A stretch of DNA of 38,942 nucleotides from Marinobacterium lacunae (GTDB taxonomy: Bacteria; Pseudomonadota; Gammaproteobacteria; Pseudomonadales; Balneatricaceae). Positions 1 to 8,470 of this stretch are shown one piece after another. Each line of letters starts with the position of its first letter. Within the stretch, counting starts at the first letter, position 1. Below the pieces are notes generated by a model, which had not been told where the DNA came from, did not search any database, and worked only from the letters and a program-made list of their open reading frames with translations. The stretch is from contig NZ_JMQN01000016.1 in assembly GCF_000705555.1 (NCBI RefSeq), forward strand, positions 1 through 38,942, read 5' to 3'. The position numbers and the translations under genes are program-made.

Positions 1-1
1 T

Positions 2-292
2 GGCGAGCTGCGTCTGTCCCCGTTCAATGAGCATGCGGACAAGTTCCGTTTTTTCGGCACGCTGGTTCTGGTCATCGTCTATTTCAGGTCGATGGATGCG
101 GTCGGACAGCTCTTCCCCAATACCGGGATGGGTTTTTTGCTGACCTCCATCCTGTTCATGCTCCTGCTGTCACTGCTCTATGTGCACAGCCTTACCCGCC
201 GGGTCCTGTTGGGCATCGGCCTGAATTCGATCATCGCCCCGTTGGTGGCCTGGTATGTGCTGGGTCAGCTGTTCGCAATTTCGCTGCCTTGA
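2..292 (+). CDS. tctB: TctB-family small membrane subunit of a tripartite tricarboxylate transporter (5' truncated by window edge)
   Basis: The reading frame is open from the first bases of the window and ends with TGA at 290-292, so only the last 96 or so residues are present. They contain two strongly hydrophobic stretches separated by a short charged loop (LTRR), as expected for the C-terminal half of the four-helix TctB subunit. The frame is followed 17 bp later by a tctA-like gene, the usual tctC-tctB-tctA order of tripartite tricarboxylate transporters. TctB works with the large permease TctA and a periplasmic binding protein (TctC, presumably upstream and outside the window). The substrate cannot be read from this fragment. 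Its position directly before aldarate catabolic genes suggests a dicarboxylate or sugar diacid such as glucarate or galactarate, which is an inference from context. Confidence 0.75.
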   Translation, partial: GELRLSPFNEHADKFRFFGTLVLVIVYFRSMDAVGQLFPNTGMGFLLTSILFMLLLSLLYVHSLTRRVLLGIGLNSIIAPLVAWYVLGQLFAISLP

Positions 293-309
293 GGGGATAG
301 GTTCAGATT

Positions 310-1823
310 ATGGAATTCCTTGCACTGCTTTCACCCGAGTTCTTCCTGCTGTCGGCGGTGGGCTGCCTGGTCGGCATCATCTTCGGCGCCATTCCCGGCA
401 TGACCGCGACCATGGCGGTGGCCGTCTGCCTGCCGCTGACCTACTCACTGGGTCTGCACGAAGGCCTGGCCCTGCTGCTGGGGCTGTATGTCGGCGGTAT
501 CTCCGGCGGTTTGGTGCCGGCGATTCTGCTCAACATTCCCGGTACGCCCTCATCCATCACCACCACCTTCGACGGCCACCCGATGGCCAAGGCGGGCGAG
601 CCGGAGAAAGCGCTGAAGATCTGTATCGTCGCGTCGCTGGTCGGTGGTCTGTTCAGTGCCGTGGTGCTGTTCTTCTTCGCGCCCATGCTGGCCGACTTCG
701 CGATCAAGTTCTCCTATATCGAGAAGTTCCTGATCATCTTCTTTGCGCTGACCGTGATCGCCTCGCTGTCGCAGAATATCCTGGCTGGTATCTTTAGCGG
801 TCTGCTCGGTGTGCTGCTGGCACTGATCGGGACCTACGATACCTCCAACGGCGGCAATGGCGAGTATCGCCTGATGTTCGACTTCATGGTGCCCTATCTG
901 GAGACCGGCTTCTCGCTGCTGCCGGTACTGATTGGCCTGTTTGGTCTGGCCACGATCTTCGAAGAGGCTGAGAAGGGGATCAGGCGGAGGATAGCCACAA
1001 CCAGATCAAACTGAAGGGGCACAAGCCGTTCCACTTCACTGTATTCAAGGGGCAGATCAACAACCTGATCCGCTCCTCCAGCATCGGCACCTTCGTCGGT
1101 ATGCTGCCGGGTATCGGCGGTAGCGCGGCCTCTGTTCTGGCTTACAGCCAGCAGAAAAACCTGTCGAGAAATCCGGAGAAAATGGGTAAAGGTGCCCCAG
1201 AGGGGATGATCGCGTCGGAGTCCGCCAACAACGCACTGACCGGCGGTGCACTGATTCCGCTGCTGTCGTTGGGTATCCCGGGTGACAGCACCACCGCGGT
1301 GCTGATCGGCGCGTTTACGCTGCAGGGGCTGCAGGTAGGGCCGCTGTTCATCGGCGAACACATGGATACCTGGTACTCGATGATGGCTGCGCTGCTGTTC
1401 GCCAACTTCGTCATGTTCGGCGCCATGTTCTTCGCTATCCGCTATATCGCCAAGGTGGTGATGGTGCCGAAATACATCCTCTACCCGATCATCATCATGA
1501 TGTGCGTGATCGGTGCCTATGCGATCAACTACGGCATCATGTTCGACGTCTGGACCCTGCTGATCTTCGGTGTGTTCGGCTGGCTTGCCGGCAAGATCGG
1601 TATCGAAGTGGCGCCCCTGGTGATCGGCTTCATTCTGGGCGGCTCCGCGGAGGTGTACTTCGTCAAGAGTATCGAATCCTACGGCAGCCTGAGCATCTTC
1701 TTCACCAAGAGTCCGATTGCGGTGGTGCTCTGGCTGCTGATCCTGGCCTCAGTTGTGTTCTCGATCCTGATGCACCGCAAGAACAAGCGCCTGGCGAACC
1801 AGGTAGAGGAAGCCAACGCATGA
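310..1823 (+). pseudogene. tctA: TctA-family large permease subunit, interrupted by a -1 frameshift near 975-978
   Basis: The N-terminal part (310 to about 975) begins MEFLALLSPEFF and has the TctA hallmarks GAIPGMTATMAVA and GGISGGLVPAILLNIPGTP. It is in one frame and would stop at 1012-1014 after a nonsense tail. The rest of the permease continues in the -1 frame from GDQAEDSHNQIKLKGHKPF through the second hallmark region (MLPGIGGSAAS, GIPGDSTTAVL) to the TGA at 1821-1823. Joined, the two parts make about 500 residues, the normal TctA length, with many hydrophobic segments. The shift falls in a run of four G (975-978), so a lost G, a sequencing or assembly error, or slippage are all possible. 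No other damage is visible, so the event is either recent or not real in the cell. Confidence 0.8.
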
Positions 1824-1981
1824 GCGCTGGTCCCGAGGTAACGACGACAAGCGCACAACAGAAGCCGATAACGCCCGGTAACAAGAAGGGCGGCTTGAAC
1901 AATATCGTCGATGTGCTTAGCCCCGGTGACCTGATTGTGCGGCTCTCTCCCGCGATCAACGCGCGGGTGAGAGCCATATAA
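1820..1981 (+). CDS. Possible 53-residue protein overlapping the tctA stop codon
   Basis: An ATG at 1820 overlaps the tctA stop as ATGA, the typical arrangement for translational coupling, and opens a 53-codon frame ending TAA at 1979-1981. The product would start MSAGPEVTTTSAQQKP and is polar, with no membrane segment or signal peptide. I recognise no family. The last dozen or so codons coincide with a strong stem-loop at 1941-1975, which argues that this may be 3' untranslated sequence rather than a gene. Low confidence as a real CDS. Confidence 0.3.
   Translation: MSAGPEVTTTSAQQKPITPGNKKGGLNNIVDVLSPGDLIVRLSPAINARVRAI
1941..1975 (+). terminator. Strong stem-loop after tctA
   Basis: Arms at 1941-1954 and 1962-1975 pair at 13 of 14 positions around a 7-nt loop. 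There is no T tract after it, so it is not a textbook intrinsic terminator. It may be an mRNA 3' stabilising hairpin or a Rho-linked end. A second small hairpin (GACCT-GAG-AGGTC, 1994-2006) follows before the kdgD promoter. Confidence 0.5.
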
Positions 1982-2022
1982 AGGCAAGGTTCGGACCTGA
2001 GAGGTCGGGCGCAAGAAAACAG

Positions 2023-2059
2023 TTGCGACCCGTCTTGTATGTTGTATGATGTATTACAT
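2023..2059 (+). promoter_or_regulatory. Predicted promoter and operator of kdgD
   Basis: TTGCGA (2023-2028), a 16-bp spacer and TATGAT (2045-2050) make a plausible sigma-70 promoter. Directly overlapping and downstream of the -10 is the perfect interrupted palindrome ATGTA-T-TACAT (2049-2059), placed where a repressor would block initiation. The 15-mer TATGATGTATTACAT (2045-2059) recurs exactly at 27354-27368. A GntR/FCD repressor is the obvious candidate binder because two are encoded nearby. That link is inferred. Confidence 0.6.
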
Positions 2060-2131
2060 GTTAAGTGGCGATAGCTTATCGTCAGCATGCGAACCAATAA
2101 CAACACCGCTTAAATCTGAGGAACTCTGAAG

Positions 2132-3043
2132 ATGGCACTCTCTGTAGAACGTATTCGTCAGTCGCTGAGCGACGGTCTGCTCTCTTTCCCGATTACCGAT
2201 CTGGACGCCAATGGCCAATTCAACGCCGACACCTACCGCGAGCGTATCGAGTGGTTCGTTCAGCAGGGCGTATCCAGCGTGTTCGTGGCGGGCGGTACAG
2301 GGGAGTTCTTCTCCCTGTCGATGGATGAGTACAAGGCGATCTGCAAGATCGCTGTCGAGACGGTTGCTGGTCGCGTACCGGTGATCGCCAGCGCCGGCAA
2401 GAGCATTCCAGAGGCTCAGGCCTACTGCAAAGCGGCCGAAGAAGCGGGTATCGACGGCATTCTGCTGATGCCACCGTACCTGACCGAATGCCCGGCGGAC
2501 GGTGTTGTCGAATACGCCAAGGCGGTGATCAACAGCACTTCGCTGCAGGTGGTGTACTACAACCGCGCCAACGGTATCCTCGACGCCGAAAACGTGAAGC
2601 GTCTGGCCGCGGCCTGTCCGAACCTGATTGGTCTGAAAGATGGTGTTGGTGCCATAGCGGCACTGAATGACATCATCAAAACCGTCGGTGATCGCCTGGT
2701 GTATATCGGTGGCGTACCGACCGCCGAGATCTTCGCCGAAGCCTACCTGTCGATCGGCGTGAACACCTACTCATCTGCCGTATTCAACTTCATGCCGGAG
2801 ATGGCGATGAAGTTCTACAGCGCGCTGCATGGCGGTGATCAGGCCACCGTAACCCACATCATCCAGAACTTCTTCATCCCCTTCTGCCGTCTGCGCGATC
2901 GCAAGAAGGGCTACGCGGTCAGCCTGATCAAGGCCGGCGCCGACATCATCGGCCGTTCCGCAGGCGACGTGCGTGCGCCGCTGACCATGCCGAGCGCAGC
3001 CGAGAAGGAAGAGCTGGCGGCAATCATCAACGCCAACCGTTGA
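2132..3043 (+). CDS. kdgD: 5-dehydro-4-deoxyglucarate dehydratase (DHDPS/NAL superfamily)
   Basis: A protein of 303 residues, the standard length for this enzyme. It decarboxylates and dehydrates 5-dehydro-4-deoxy-D-glucarate to 2-oxoglutarate semialdehyde (EC 4.2.1.41) in the cytoplasm. It has the class I aldolase-type TIM barrel signatures of the DapA superfamily: GGTGEF at 54-59, the tyrosine region VVYYNRANG around 140-148, and the Schiff-base lysine in LIGLKDG (Lys169). The start codon is preceded by CTGAGGAA. It lies between transporter genes and glucarate dehydratase, which supplies its substrate, and upstream of the semialdehyde dehydrogenase that consumes its product. Other DapA-like lyases are possible on fold alone, but the sequence and the full pathway around it make KdgD very likely. 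Its own promoter/operator is predicted just upstream. Confidence 0.93.
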   Translation: MALSVERIRQSLSDGLLSFPITDLDANGQFNADTYRERIEWFVQQGVSSVFVAGGTGEFFSLSMDEYKAICKIAVETVAGRVPVIASAGKSIPEAQAYCKAAEEAGIDGILLMPPYLTECPADGVVEYAKAVINSTSLQVVYYNRANGILDAENVKRLAAACPNLIGLKDGVGAIAALNDIIKTVGDRLVYIGGVPTAEIFAEAYLSIGVNTYSSAVFNFMPEMAMKFYSALHGGDQATVTHIIQNFFIPFCRLRDRKKGYAVSLIKAGADIIGRSAGDVRAPLTMPSAAEKEELAAIINANR

Positions 3044-3059
3044 GTTAAAGAGCACCTCA

Positions 3060-3103
3060 GGGGCCGGTGGTTAGCGAAGGGGTTTACCTCCGGCCCCCTT
3101 TTT
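3060..3103 (+). terminator. Rho-independent terminator after kdgD
   Basis: GGGGCCGG (3060-3067) pairs perfectly with CCGGCCCC (3090-3097), and GG/CC extends the stem beyond one mismatch. Five T follow at 3099-3103. It sits in the 76-bp gap between kdgD and gudD, so it may cut or attenuate read-through into gudD. Confidence 0.8.
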
Positions 3104-3119
3104 CTCCAGAGGGCAGAGA

Positions 3120-4445
3120 ATGTTTACGACCATAAAAAAGATGAGCGTGGTGCCGGTAGCCGGTTATGACGGCTTCCTGCTGAACCTCAGCGGCGGCCAT
3201 GCACCCTGGTTTATCCGTACCGTTGTGGTACTCGAAGATAACGACGGTAATATCGGCCTGGGTGAGATTCCGGCGACCACCAGCATCATCAACACGCTGG
3301 AGAAGTGTCGCGAGCTGGTCGAGGGGCAGAGCGTCGGCCGCTACAAGGCGATCATCAGCCGCGTGCGTGAGGCGACCTCCGGTCAGACCGACGATGTGCG
3401 TGGCAACCAGACCTTCGATCTGCGCACCGCGGTTCACGTGATCACCGGTATCGAGTCGGCACTGCTCGATTTGGCCGGCCAGAACATGGGGCTGCCGGTG
3501 GTGGAGCTGCTCGGCCAGTTCGGCAAACAGCGCGACGAAGTCGAGGCCTTGGGCTACCTGTTCCAGCTTGGCGACCCGAACAAGACCGATCTGCCGTACC
3601 CCACGTGCGAAGATCCGACCGACGACTGGGATCTGGTGCGCACTCAGGAGGCGCTGAACCCGGAAGCGATTGCGCGCCTGGCGAAAGCCGCGTACCAGCG
3701 TTACGGTTTCAAGGATTTCAAACTCAAGGGCGGTGTGCTGGATGGCCATCAGGAAGCGGAGTGTATCGCTGCACTGTATGACGCCTTCCCGGAGGCGCGT
3801 CTGACCCTGGACCCGAACGGTGCCTGGACGCTGAAACAGGCGGTGGAGTACCTCACCCCGATCAAGCATATGCTCAGCTATGCCGAGGATCCCTGCGGTC
3901 AGGAGGGTGCCTGGTCCGGACGCGAAACCCTGTCCGAGTTCAAGCGCATCACCGGTCTGAAAACCGCGACCAACATGATCGCCACCGACTGGCAGCAGCT
4001 GCGTAACGCGGTGCGCCTGGATTCGGTCGATATCCCGCTGGCGGATTGCCACTTCTGGACCATGCAGGGTGCGGTTGCCGTGGGTGAGCTGTGCAACGAG
4101 TGGGGCATGACCTGGGGTTCGCACTCCAACAACCACTTCGATATCTCGCTGGCGATGATGACCCATGTGGCGGCAGCTTGCCCAGGCGAGATCACCGCCA
4201 TCGATACCCACTGGATCTGGCAGGACGGTCAGCGCATCACCAAGGATCCGTTCAAGATCCGTGGCGGCAAACTGACGGTGCCGAACAAACCGGGCCTGGG
4301 TATCGAGCTGGACCGTGAAAAGCTGGACGAGGCGCACGCCCTGTTCAAGACGCTGACCTTGGGCCAGCGCGATGATGCCATGGCGATGCAGTTCCTGATT
4401 CCGGGCTGGAAATTCGATCCGAAACGCCCGGCGATGGTTCGATAA
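3120..4445 (+). CDS. gudD: Glucarate dehydratase (enolase superfamily)
   Basis: A 441-residue enzyme converting D-glucarate (and usually L-idarate) to 5-dehydro-4-deoxy-D-glucarate (EC 4.2.1.40). Catalytic features of the GlucD subgroup are visible in order: the KxK pair Lys201/Lys203 in DFKLKGG, metal ligands Asp231 (LDPNGAW), Glu256 (YAEDPCG) and Asn285 (TATNM), and the catalytic histidine His335 in GSHSNNHFD. The N-terminus ([21 protein letters not shown]) is also characteristic. The product feeds KdgD, encoded directly upstream. The start at 3120 follows GAGGGCAGAGA. With uronate dehydrogenase (26484-27278) in the window, this enzyme would process the glucuronate branch, while GLI and GCI handle the galacturonate branch. 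That division follows known family roles and is not proven here. Confidence 0.95.
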   Translation: MFTTIKKMSVVPVAGYDGFLLNLSGGHAPWFIRTVVVLEDNDGNIGLGEIPATTSIINTLEKCRELVEGQSVGRYKAIISRVREATSGQTDDVRGNQTFDLRTAVHVITGIESALLDLAGQNMGLPVVELLGQFGKQRDEVEALGYLFQLGDPNKTDLPYPTCEDPTDDWDLVRTQEALNPEAIARLAKAAYQRYGFKDFKLKGGVLDGHQEAECIAALYDAFPEARLTLDPNGAWTLKQAVEYLTPIKHMLSYAEDPCGQEGAWSGRETLSEFKRITGLKTATNMIATDWQQLRNAVRLDSVDIPLADCHFWTMQGAVAVGELCNEWGMTWGSHSNNHFDISLAMMTHVAAACPGEITAIDTHWIWQDGQRITKDPFKIRGGKLTVPNKPGLGIELDREKLDEAHALFKTLTLGQRDDAMAMQFLIPGWKFDPKRPAMVR

Positions 4446-4511
4446 GTAGAAACACCTGCGCTTTATGGGATAATGTAGCAAGCCAATAAAAATTGATGAC
4501 AGGACCTATCC

Positions 4512-5270
4512 ATGGGTAAACCCTCTGCCGCCAGTGACAGCTTCAAAGTCGAGCCGGTTCAACGCTCGGAGAGTCTGGCCTCTCATGTGGCCAAACAGCT
4601 GGAACAGATGGTGACCCTGGGTCGTATCCCGGTGGGCGAGAAACTGCCCACCGAGGCTCAGCTGTGCGACATGTTTGCCGTCAGCCGTACCGTCATTCGC
4701 GAGGCGATCACCCAGCTCAAGTCGCTGGGACTGGTCGAGACGCGGCGCGGCGTCGGTACCACGGTGATGCGCAGCCAACCGGCGGAGACGCTGTTTGCCT
4801 ACACCATCAATCCTACGGCCGTTGAAGATATCCTCAATATTCTCGAGCTGCGCATGAGCGTGGAGGAGAAAGCCGCGGAGATGGCAGCCATGCGCCGCTC
4901 CGAACAGGATATCGAACGTCTCGAACAGAGCCTGTCCGCGTTTGACGCGGCGTTGGCAAAAGGGGAGTTGGCGCGCGAGGAGGATCTCGCGTTCCACCTG
5001 GCGATTGCCAGTGCCACCGGCAACCCGTTTTTCCGACAGTTCTACGAGCAGTTCAACAAAAACATTATCCCCAGAGCGAAGATCGTCAACACCAATCTCG
5101 ATCACCCCGCTACCGAGGAGTATCTCGAGCGGGTACGTCAGGAGCACCGCGCCATCTTTGACGCGATCCGGGAAGGTGAGCCCGAAAAGGCCAGCAAGGC
5201 GATGCATACGCACCTCTACCGTGCCTATCACCTGTACGAAAAGTACAGGGCCAGTCAGCAATTCGAGTAA
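4512..5270 (+). CDS. GntR-family transcriptional regulator, FadR/FCD subfamily
   Basis: A 252-residue regulator. An N-terminal winged helix-turn-helix (about residues 20-88, with LPTEAQLCDMFAVSRTVIRE and the wing ETRRGVGTTV) is followed by an all-helical FCD ligand-binding domain. Probable metal ligands are Asp158, His162, His212 and His234. Such proteins usually repress sugar-acid catabolic genes and release DNA when they bind a pathway intermediate. It lies 66 bp after gudD on the same strand, with a GATAAT -10-like element at 4469-4474, and before the semialdehyde dehydrogenase. A hexuronate or aldarate-linked effector is inferred. A second, clearly paralogous regulator is at 7335-8069. 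Confidence 0.9.
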   Translation: MGKPSAASDSFKVEPVQRSESLASHVAKQLEQMVTLGRIPVGEKLPTEAQLCDMFAVSRTVIREAITQLKSLGLVETRRGVGTTVMRSQPAETLFAYTINPTAVEDILNILELRMSVEEKAAEMAAMRRSEQDIERLEQSLSAFDAALAKGELAREEDLAFHLAIASATGNPFFRQFYEQFNKNIIPRAKIVNTNLDHPATEEYLERVRQEHRAIFDAIREGEPEKASKAMHTHLYRAYHLYEKYRASQQFE

Positions 5271-5280
5271 GGCTTAGCAA

Positions 5281-5448
5281 CGCCGCTCAACTGCTGGTTC
5301 AACCGACATCGCTGGTTTAAACGATGCCCCGCTTCGGTCGGGCAACAAGGCCCGGCTATATGTACAGGATGTACGGTATGCCGCGGGCGCATGGATGCGC
5401 GGGAGCGGCGAGCCCGGGCCAGACACTCTTTATTGGAGGGATAAGCAG
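5281..5448 (+). promoter_or_regulatory. Structured leader upstream of the semialdehyde dehydrogenase
   Basis: This gap of about 170 bp is rich in short inverted repeats: GTAC-AGGAT-GTAC (5362-5374) inside a looser symmetry flanked by CCGGC and GCCGC, the perfect palindrome GCGCAT-GG-ATGCGC (5387-5400), and CCCGGG in GAGCCCGGGCC. A strong ribosome site, TTGGAGGG, lies at 5433-5440 just before the ATG at 5449. It could hold the end of the GntR transcript, a promoter with operator, and a folded leader. I cannot assign a precise promoter. Confidence 0.4.
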
Positions 5449-7026
5449 ATGACAATTCTCGGCGAAATGCTGATCGGCGCTCGCGCCGTCAAAGGTACCA
5501 GCGCGCCTATTCAGGCGATCAACCCCGCCACCAACGAAAAACTGGAGCCGGTGTTCGGCGGCGGTACTCAGGCCGATGTCGATGCCGCGGTGAAGCTGGC
5601 CTGGCAAGCGTTCGACAGCTTCCGCGAAACCAGCCCCGAGGTCCGCGCCAGCTTCCTGGAAGCCTGCGCCGACGAGATCCTGGCGCTGGGCGACGAACTG
5701 GTGCAGCGGGCGATGGCCGAGACCGGCCTGCCCCAGGCGCGTATCGAGGGTGAGCGTGGCCGCACCATGAACCAGCTGCGCCTGTTCGCGTCGGTGGTAC
5801 GCAGCGGCAACTACCTTGATGTGCGTATCGATCCGGCTATGCCGGAGCGTCAGCCGCTGCCGCGTAACGATCTGCGCCTGCGCATGATTCCGCTGGGCCC
5901 GGTTGCGGTGTTCGGTGCCAGCAACTTCCCACTGGCGTTCTCCGTGGCCGGTGGCGATACCGCGTCCGCTCTGGCGGCCGGCTGTCCGGTGGTAGTGAAG
6001 GCGCACTCTGCGCACCCGGGTACGTCAGAACTGGTCGGGCGTGCGATCCAGAGCGCAGTGGCCAAGTGCCAGCTGCCGGAGGGCGTGTTCTCCCTGCTGT
6101 TTGGTTCCGGCCGTGAAGTGGGCTCCGAGCTGGTCAAGCACCCGCTGATCAAGGCGGTAGGCTTTACCGGTTCCCGCGCTGGCGGTACCGCGCTGATGGA
6201 GCTGGCCGCCAACCGTCCCGAGCCGATCCCGGTCTACGCCGAGATGAGCTCGATCAACCCGGTGTTCCTGATGCCGGAGGCGCTGAAAGCGCGTGGCGAT
6301 GCGATCGCCAAAGGCTTTGTCGGCTCGCTGACCATGGGCGCGGGGCAGTTCTGTACCAACCCAGGTCTGGTGATCGCCCAGTCCGGCGCCGAGCTGGATG
6401 CCTTTCTGGCAACCGCTGCGACCGAGCTCTCCAAGGTCGCAACCCAGACCATGCTGACGCCGGGGATCTTCTCCGCCTACTGCAGCGGCGTTGATCAACT
6501 CAAGGGCAACGCCAGTGTCCGCGAAGTCGCGGCAGGGCAGGGCAGCGATGCGCCCAACCAGTGTCAGGCCGGTCTGTACGTGACCAGCGCCGAGGCGTTT
6601 ATAGCCGACGAGTCGCTGTGCGACGAGATCTTCGGCTCCACCTCGCTGGTGATCGAGTGTAAGAGCGTCGAAGAGTTCGCCCGAGTGGCGGAACATCTGG
6701 AGGGCCAGCTGACCGCGACCCTGCAACTCGACGAAGCGGATTATGCCGCGACAGCGGCGCTGCTGCCGGTACTGGAGCGCAAGGCCGGCCGCATCCTCTG
6801 CAACGGCTTCCCGACCGGCGTTGAGGTATGCCACGCCATGGTCCACGGCGGTCCGTTCCCGGCCACCTCTGACAGCCGCACCACGTCGGTCGGCTCGGCG
6901 GCGATCAACCGCTTCCTGCGTCCGGTGTGTTACCAAGACCTGCCCCAGGCGCTGCTGCCTGATGCACTGAAGGATGGCAACCCGCTGGCGATCCGTCGCC
7001 TGGTGGATGGTCAGGACCAGCGCTGA
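5449..7026 (+). CDS. 2-oxoglutarate semialdehyde dehydrogenase (2,5-dioxovalerate dehydrogenase)
   Basis: A 525-residue aldehyde dehydrogenase that oxidises 2-oxoglutarate semialdehyde to 2-oxoglutarate with NAD(P)+ (EC 1.2.1.26), the last step before the TCA cycle. ALDH landmarks are the oxyanion Asn159 (ASNFPLAFS), Lys184 in [10 protein letters not shown], the general base Glu265 (YAEMSSINP) and the nucleophile Cys302 ([10 protein letters not shown]). The AHSAHPG and AEMSSINP variants are typical of the KGSADH subgroup rather than of classical ALDHs. The start at 5449 is chosen over an in-frame ATG at 5395 because TTGGAGGG lies 8 bp before it and the family begins near [10 protein letters not shown]. 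Its substrate is the KdgD product. It stands between two GntR regulators. Confidence 0.93.
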   Translation: MTILGEMLIGARAVKGTSAPIQAINPATNEKLEPVFGGGTQADVDAAVKLAWQAFDSFRETSPEVRASFLEACADEILALGDELVQRAMAETGLPQARIEGERGRTMNQLRLFASVVRSGNYLDVRIDPAMPERQPLPRNDLRLRMIPLGPVAVFGASNFPLAFSVAGGDTASALAAGCPVVVKAHSAHPGTSELVGRAIQSAVAKCQLPEGVFSLLFGSGREVGSELVKHPLIKAVGFTGSRAGGTALMELAANRPEPIPVYAEMSSINPVFLMPEALKARGDAIAKGFVGSLTMGAGQFCTNPGLVIAQSGAELDAFLATAATELSKVATQTMLTPGIFSAYCSGVDQLKGNASVREVAAGQGSDAPNQCQAGLYVTSAEAFIADESLCDEIFGSTSLVIECKSVEEFARVAEHLEGQLTATLQLDEADYAATAALLPVLERKAGRILCNGFPTGVEVCHAMVHGGPFPATSDSRTTSVGSAAINRFLRPVCYQDLPQALLPDALKDGNPLAIRRLVDGQDQR

Positions 7027-7074
7027 GGTTTACAGCGCTAAGCTTCATCACACTTCATCTCCAGTGTGCTTCAC

Positions 7075-7137
7075 AAGCCGGCTATACGTCGGCTTGGTGT
7101 TTGGCCCCTGTCTCCAGCGATGGAGCAGGGGTTTTTT
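7075..7137 (+). terminator. Rho-independent terminator after the semialdehyde dehydrogenase
   Basis: A first small hairpin AAGCCG/CGGCTT (7075-7095) is followed by a strong one, CCCCTG-T-CTCCA with TGGAG-C-AGGGG (7105-7131), and then six T (7132-7137). The remaining 7138-7334 of this 308-bp gap holds no convincing gene. It is AT-rich and probably contains the promoter of the next regulator, with TGGTATGAT at 7296-7304 as an extended -10 candidate. Confidence 0.85.
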
Positions 7138-7334
7138 ATGCCTTTTTCCTGTGTTTTGTTCGTGTATCAAATGATGTTGTCGTACCACCTTCATCTGTAG
7201 TGATGGTGGAGGTATATGTTGAATTCATAGAAAACAATAGATTGCCGTCACTTAGCCTGATGACATCTATTGGGCTGCTCGACTTTTTATATGTGTGGTA
7301 TGATCTCAAGGAGTCTTAACCGAGAGATTGTCGA

Positions 7335-8069
7335 GTGAATCAGAGCAGCACCTTGCCAACAGGCGAAACTGAGCCGAAACGGAAGCGGCCACGTAAACTG
7401 GCGCAAACCCTGGTTGCGGAGATCTCCCGTCAGATTGCTGAGGGTGAGCTGAAGCCCGGCGATAAGCTACCTACGGAAACCGCGATCATGGAGCAGCACG
7501 GCGTCAGCCGTACCGTGGTGCGCGAAGCGCTTCAGCGCCTTCAGGTCTCGGGTTTGGTCGAAACGCGCCACGGCGTCGGCACATTCATTCTTGAATCATC
7601 CACCGATGTCGGCCAATTCCTTAAGGTCTCCATCGACTCGGTGCGCGATACCATCGCCATTCTGGAGTTCCGCCTCGGTCTCGAAGTGGAGGCGGTCGGT
7701 CTGGCCGCCGAGCGGCGTTCGCCCGAACAGATGACGCAGCTCCGCGAAACGGTCGACGCCCTGAAACACTACGAAAGCGAGGGACTGGCGGAGCAGGCGG
7801 GCAAGGAAGACTCCCGCTTTCATATCCTGATCGCAGAGGCCACAGGCAATCGCTACTACGTCGACGTGATGAACCACGTACGCAACTCCATCGGGCCGCT
7901 GGTCTCGGTTCACCGTACCGATCCCGAGCGACTCAATCACGAGCACGAAGAGATCTGCGCCGCCATCGAGCGCCAAGACTCCTACACGGCACGCGCAGCC
8001 ATGCGCCTGCATCTGGTGAACTCCAAAGAGCGTTTGCTGAAGATGATCAAAGAGCGTCAACAGGCCTGA
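7335..8069 (+). CDS. Second GntR-family regulator, FadR/FCD subfamily
   Basis: A 244-residue protein with a winged helix-turn-helix (about 22-88, containing KLPTETAIMEQHGVSRTVVRE and ETRHGVGTFI) and an FCD domain. Likely metal ligands are Asp159, His163, His204 and His226. It resembles the regulator at 4512-5270 in layout and wing motif but is clearly a separate paralogue. The start is GTG at 7335 with GAGAG eight bases before it; no in-frame ATG fits the family N-terminus. A lone monocistronic unit with a terminator before it and no gene after it on this strand suggests a local regulator. One of the two FCD proteins probably binds the shared GTATGATGT sites of the uronate genes. Which one cannot be decided from sequence. 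Confidence 0.9.
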   Translation: MNQSSTLPTGETEPKRKRPRKLAQTLVAEISRQIAEGELKPGDKLPTETAIMEQHGVSRTVVREALQRLQVSGLVETRHGVGTFILESSTDVGQFLKVSIDSVRDTIAILEFRLGLEVEAVGLAAERRSPEQMTQLRETVDALKHYESEGLAEQAGKEDSRFHILIAEATGNRYYVDVMNHVRNSIGPLVSVHRTDPERLNHEHEEICAAIERQDSYTARAAMRLHLVNSKERLLKMIKERQQA

Positions 8070-8470
8070 GTAAGCGCGTAAAGCGTCTTGCTCAGGTGTC
8101 GGATCTCATTCTAGTGAGTGATTTCCGCCTGATGTCTAACGGCAAGTAACGACCCGGAGCTGACATGATGCAAGAGCTACCGCATAGAGTGGTTTTGGCC
8201 CATTCGAGAACTTAAGGGCTTTCTAAAGAATCCCCAAACCGGACATTAGGCCCTTTCTAATAGGTAGGTGCTATAGGCACTGAGCTGTCGTTCGTAATTC
8301 TTACGAGCATTCGCCCAGGGGCTTTTGATCTGTCTAGGAAAGAAGGGGCGACTCAGATTGTTTCATACTGAGGGATTTATTCGCAGTTACCTTAATCACA
8401 CACTGCCGACTGCCCTGTGTTCACGCAGGTGTCTGCGCGAGAGGCCGCTGACACCTGCGTCACAGCCCGG
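8070..8470. other. Gene-free gap between the uronate module and the Rieske/ABC block
   Basis: No ORF here looks like a protein. The clearest structure is an 11-bp perfect inverted repeat, ACGCAGGTGTC (8423-8433) with GACACCTGCGT (8450-8460), between the convergent regulator and reductase genes. It lacks a T tract on either strand but probably forms the end of one or both transcripts. A weak direct repeat of a CTTTCTAA core occurs at about 8216-8262. This gap is one edge of the accessory block. Confidence 0.5.

Noticed and set aside
3084-4481. Long minus-strand frame (465 codons) opposite gudD
   Set aside because: It is the antisense shadow of a high-GC gene with intact catalytic residues on the plus strand; the same applies to the long antisense frames at 4506-5261 and 6025-6936.
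7101-7319. Short plus-strand frame of 72 codons in the gap before the second GntR gene
   Set aside because: It starts inside the terminator, has no ribosome site and its low-complexity product resembles no protein.
8120-8200. Possible integron attC-like core (GTCTAAC) in the gap after the second GntR gene
   Set aside because: No partner GTTRRRY core or foldable attC body was found nearby.
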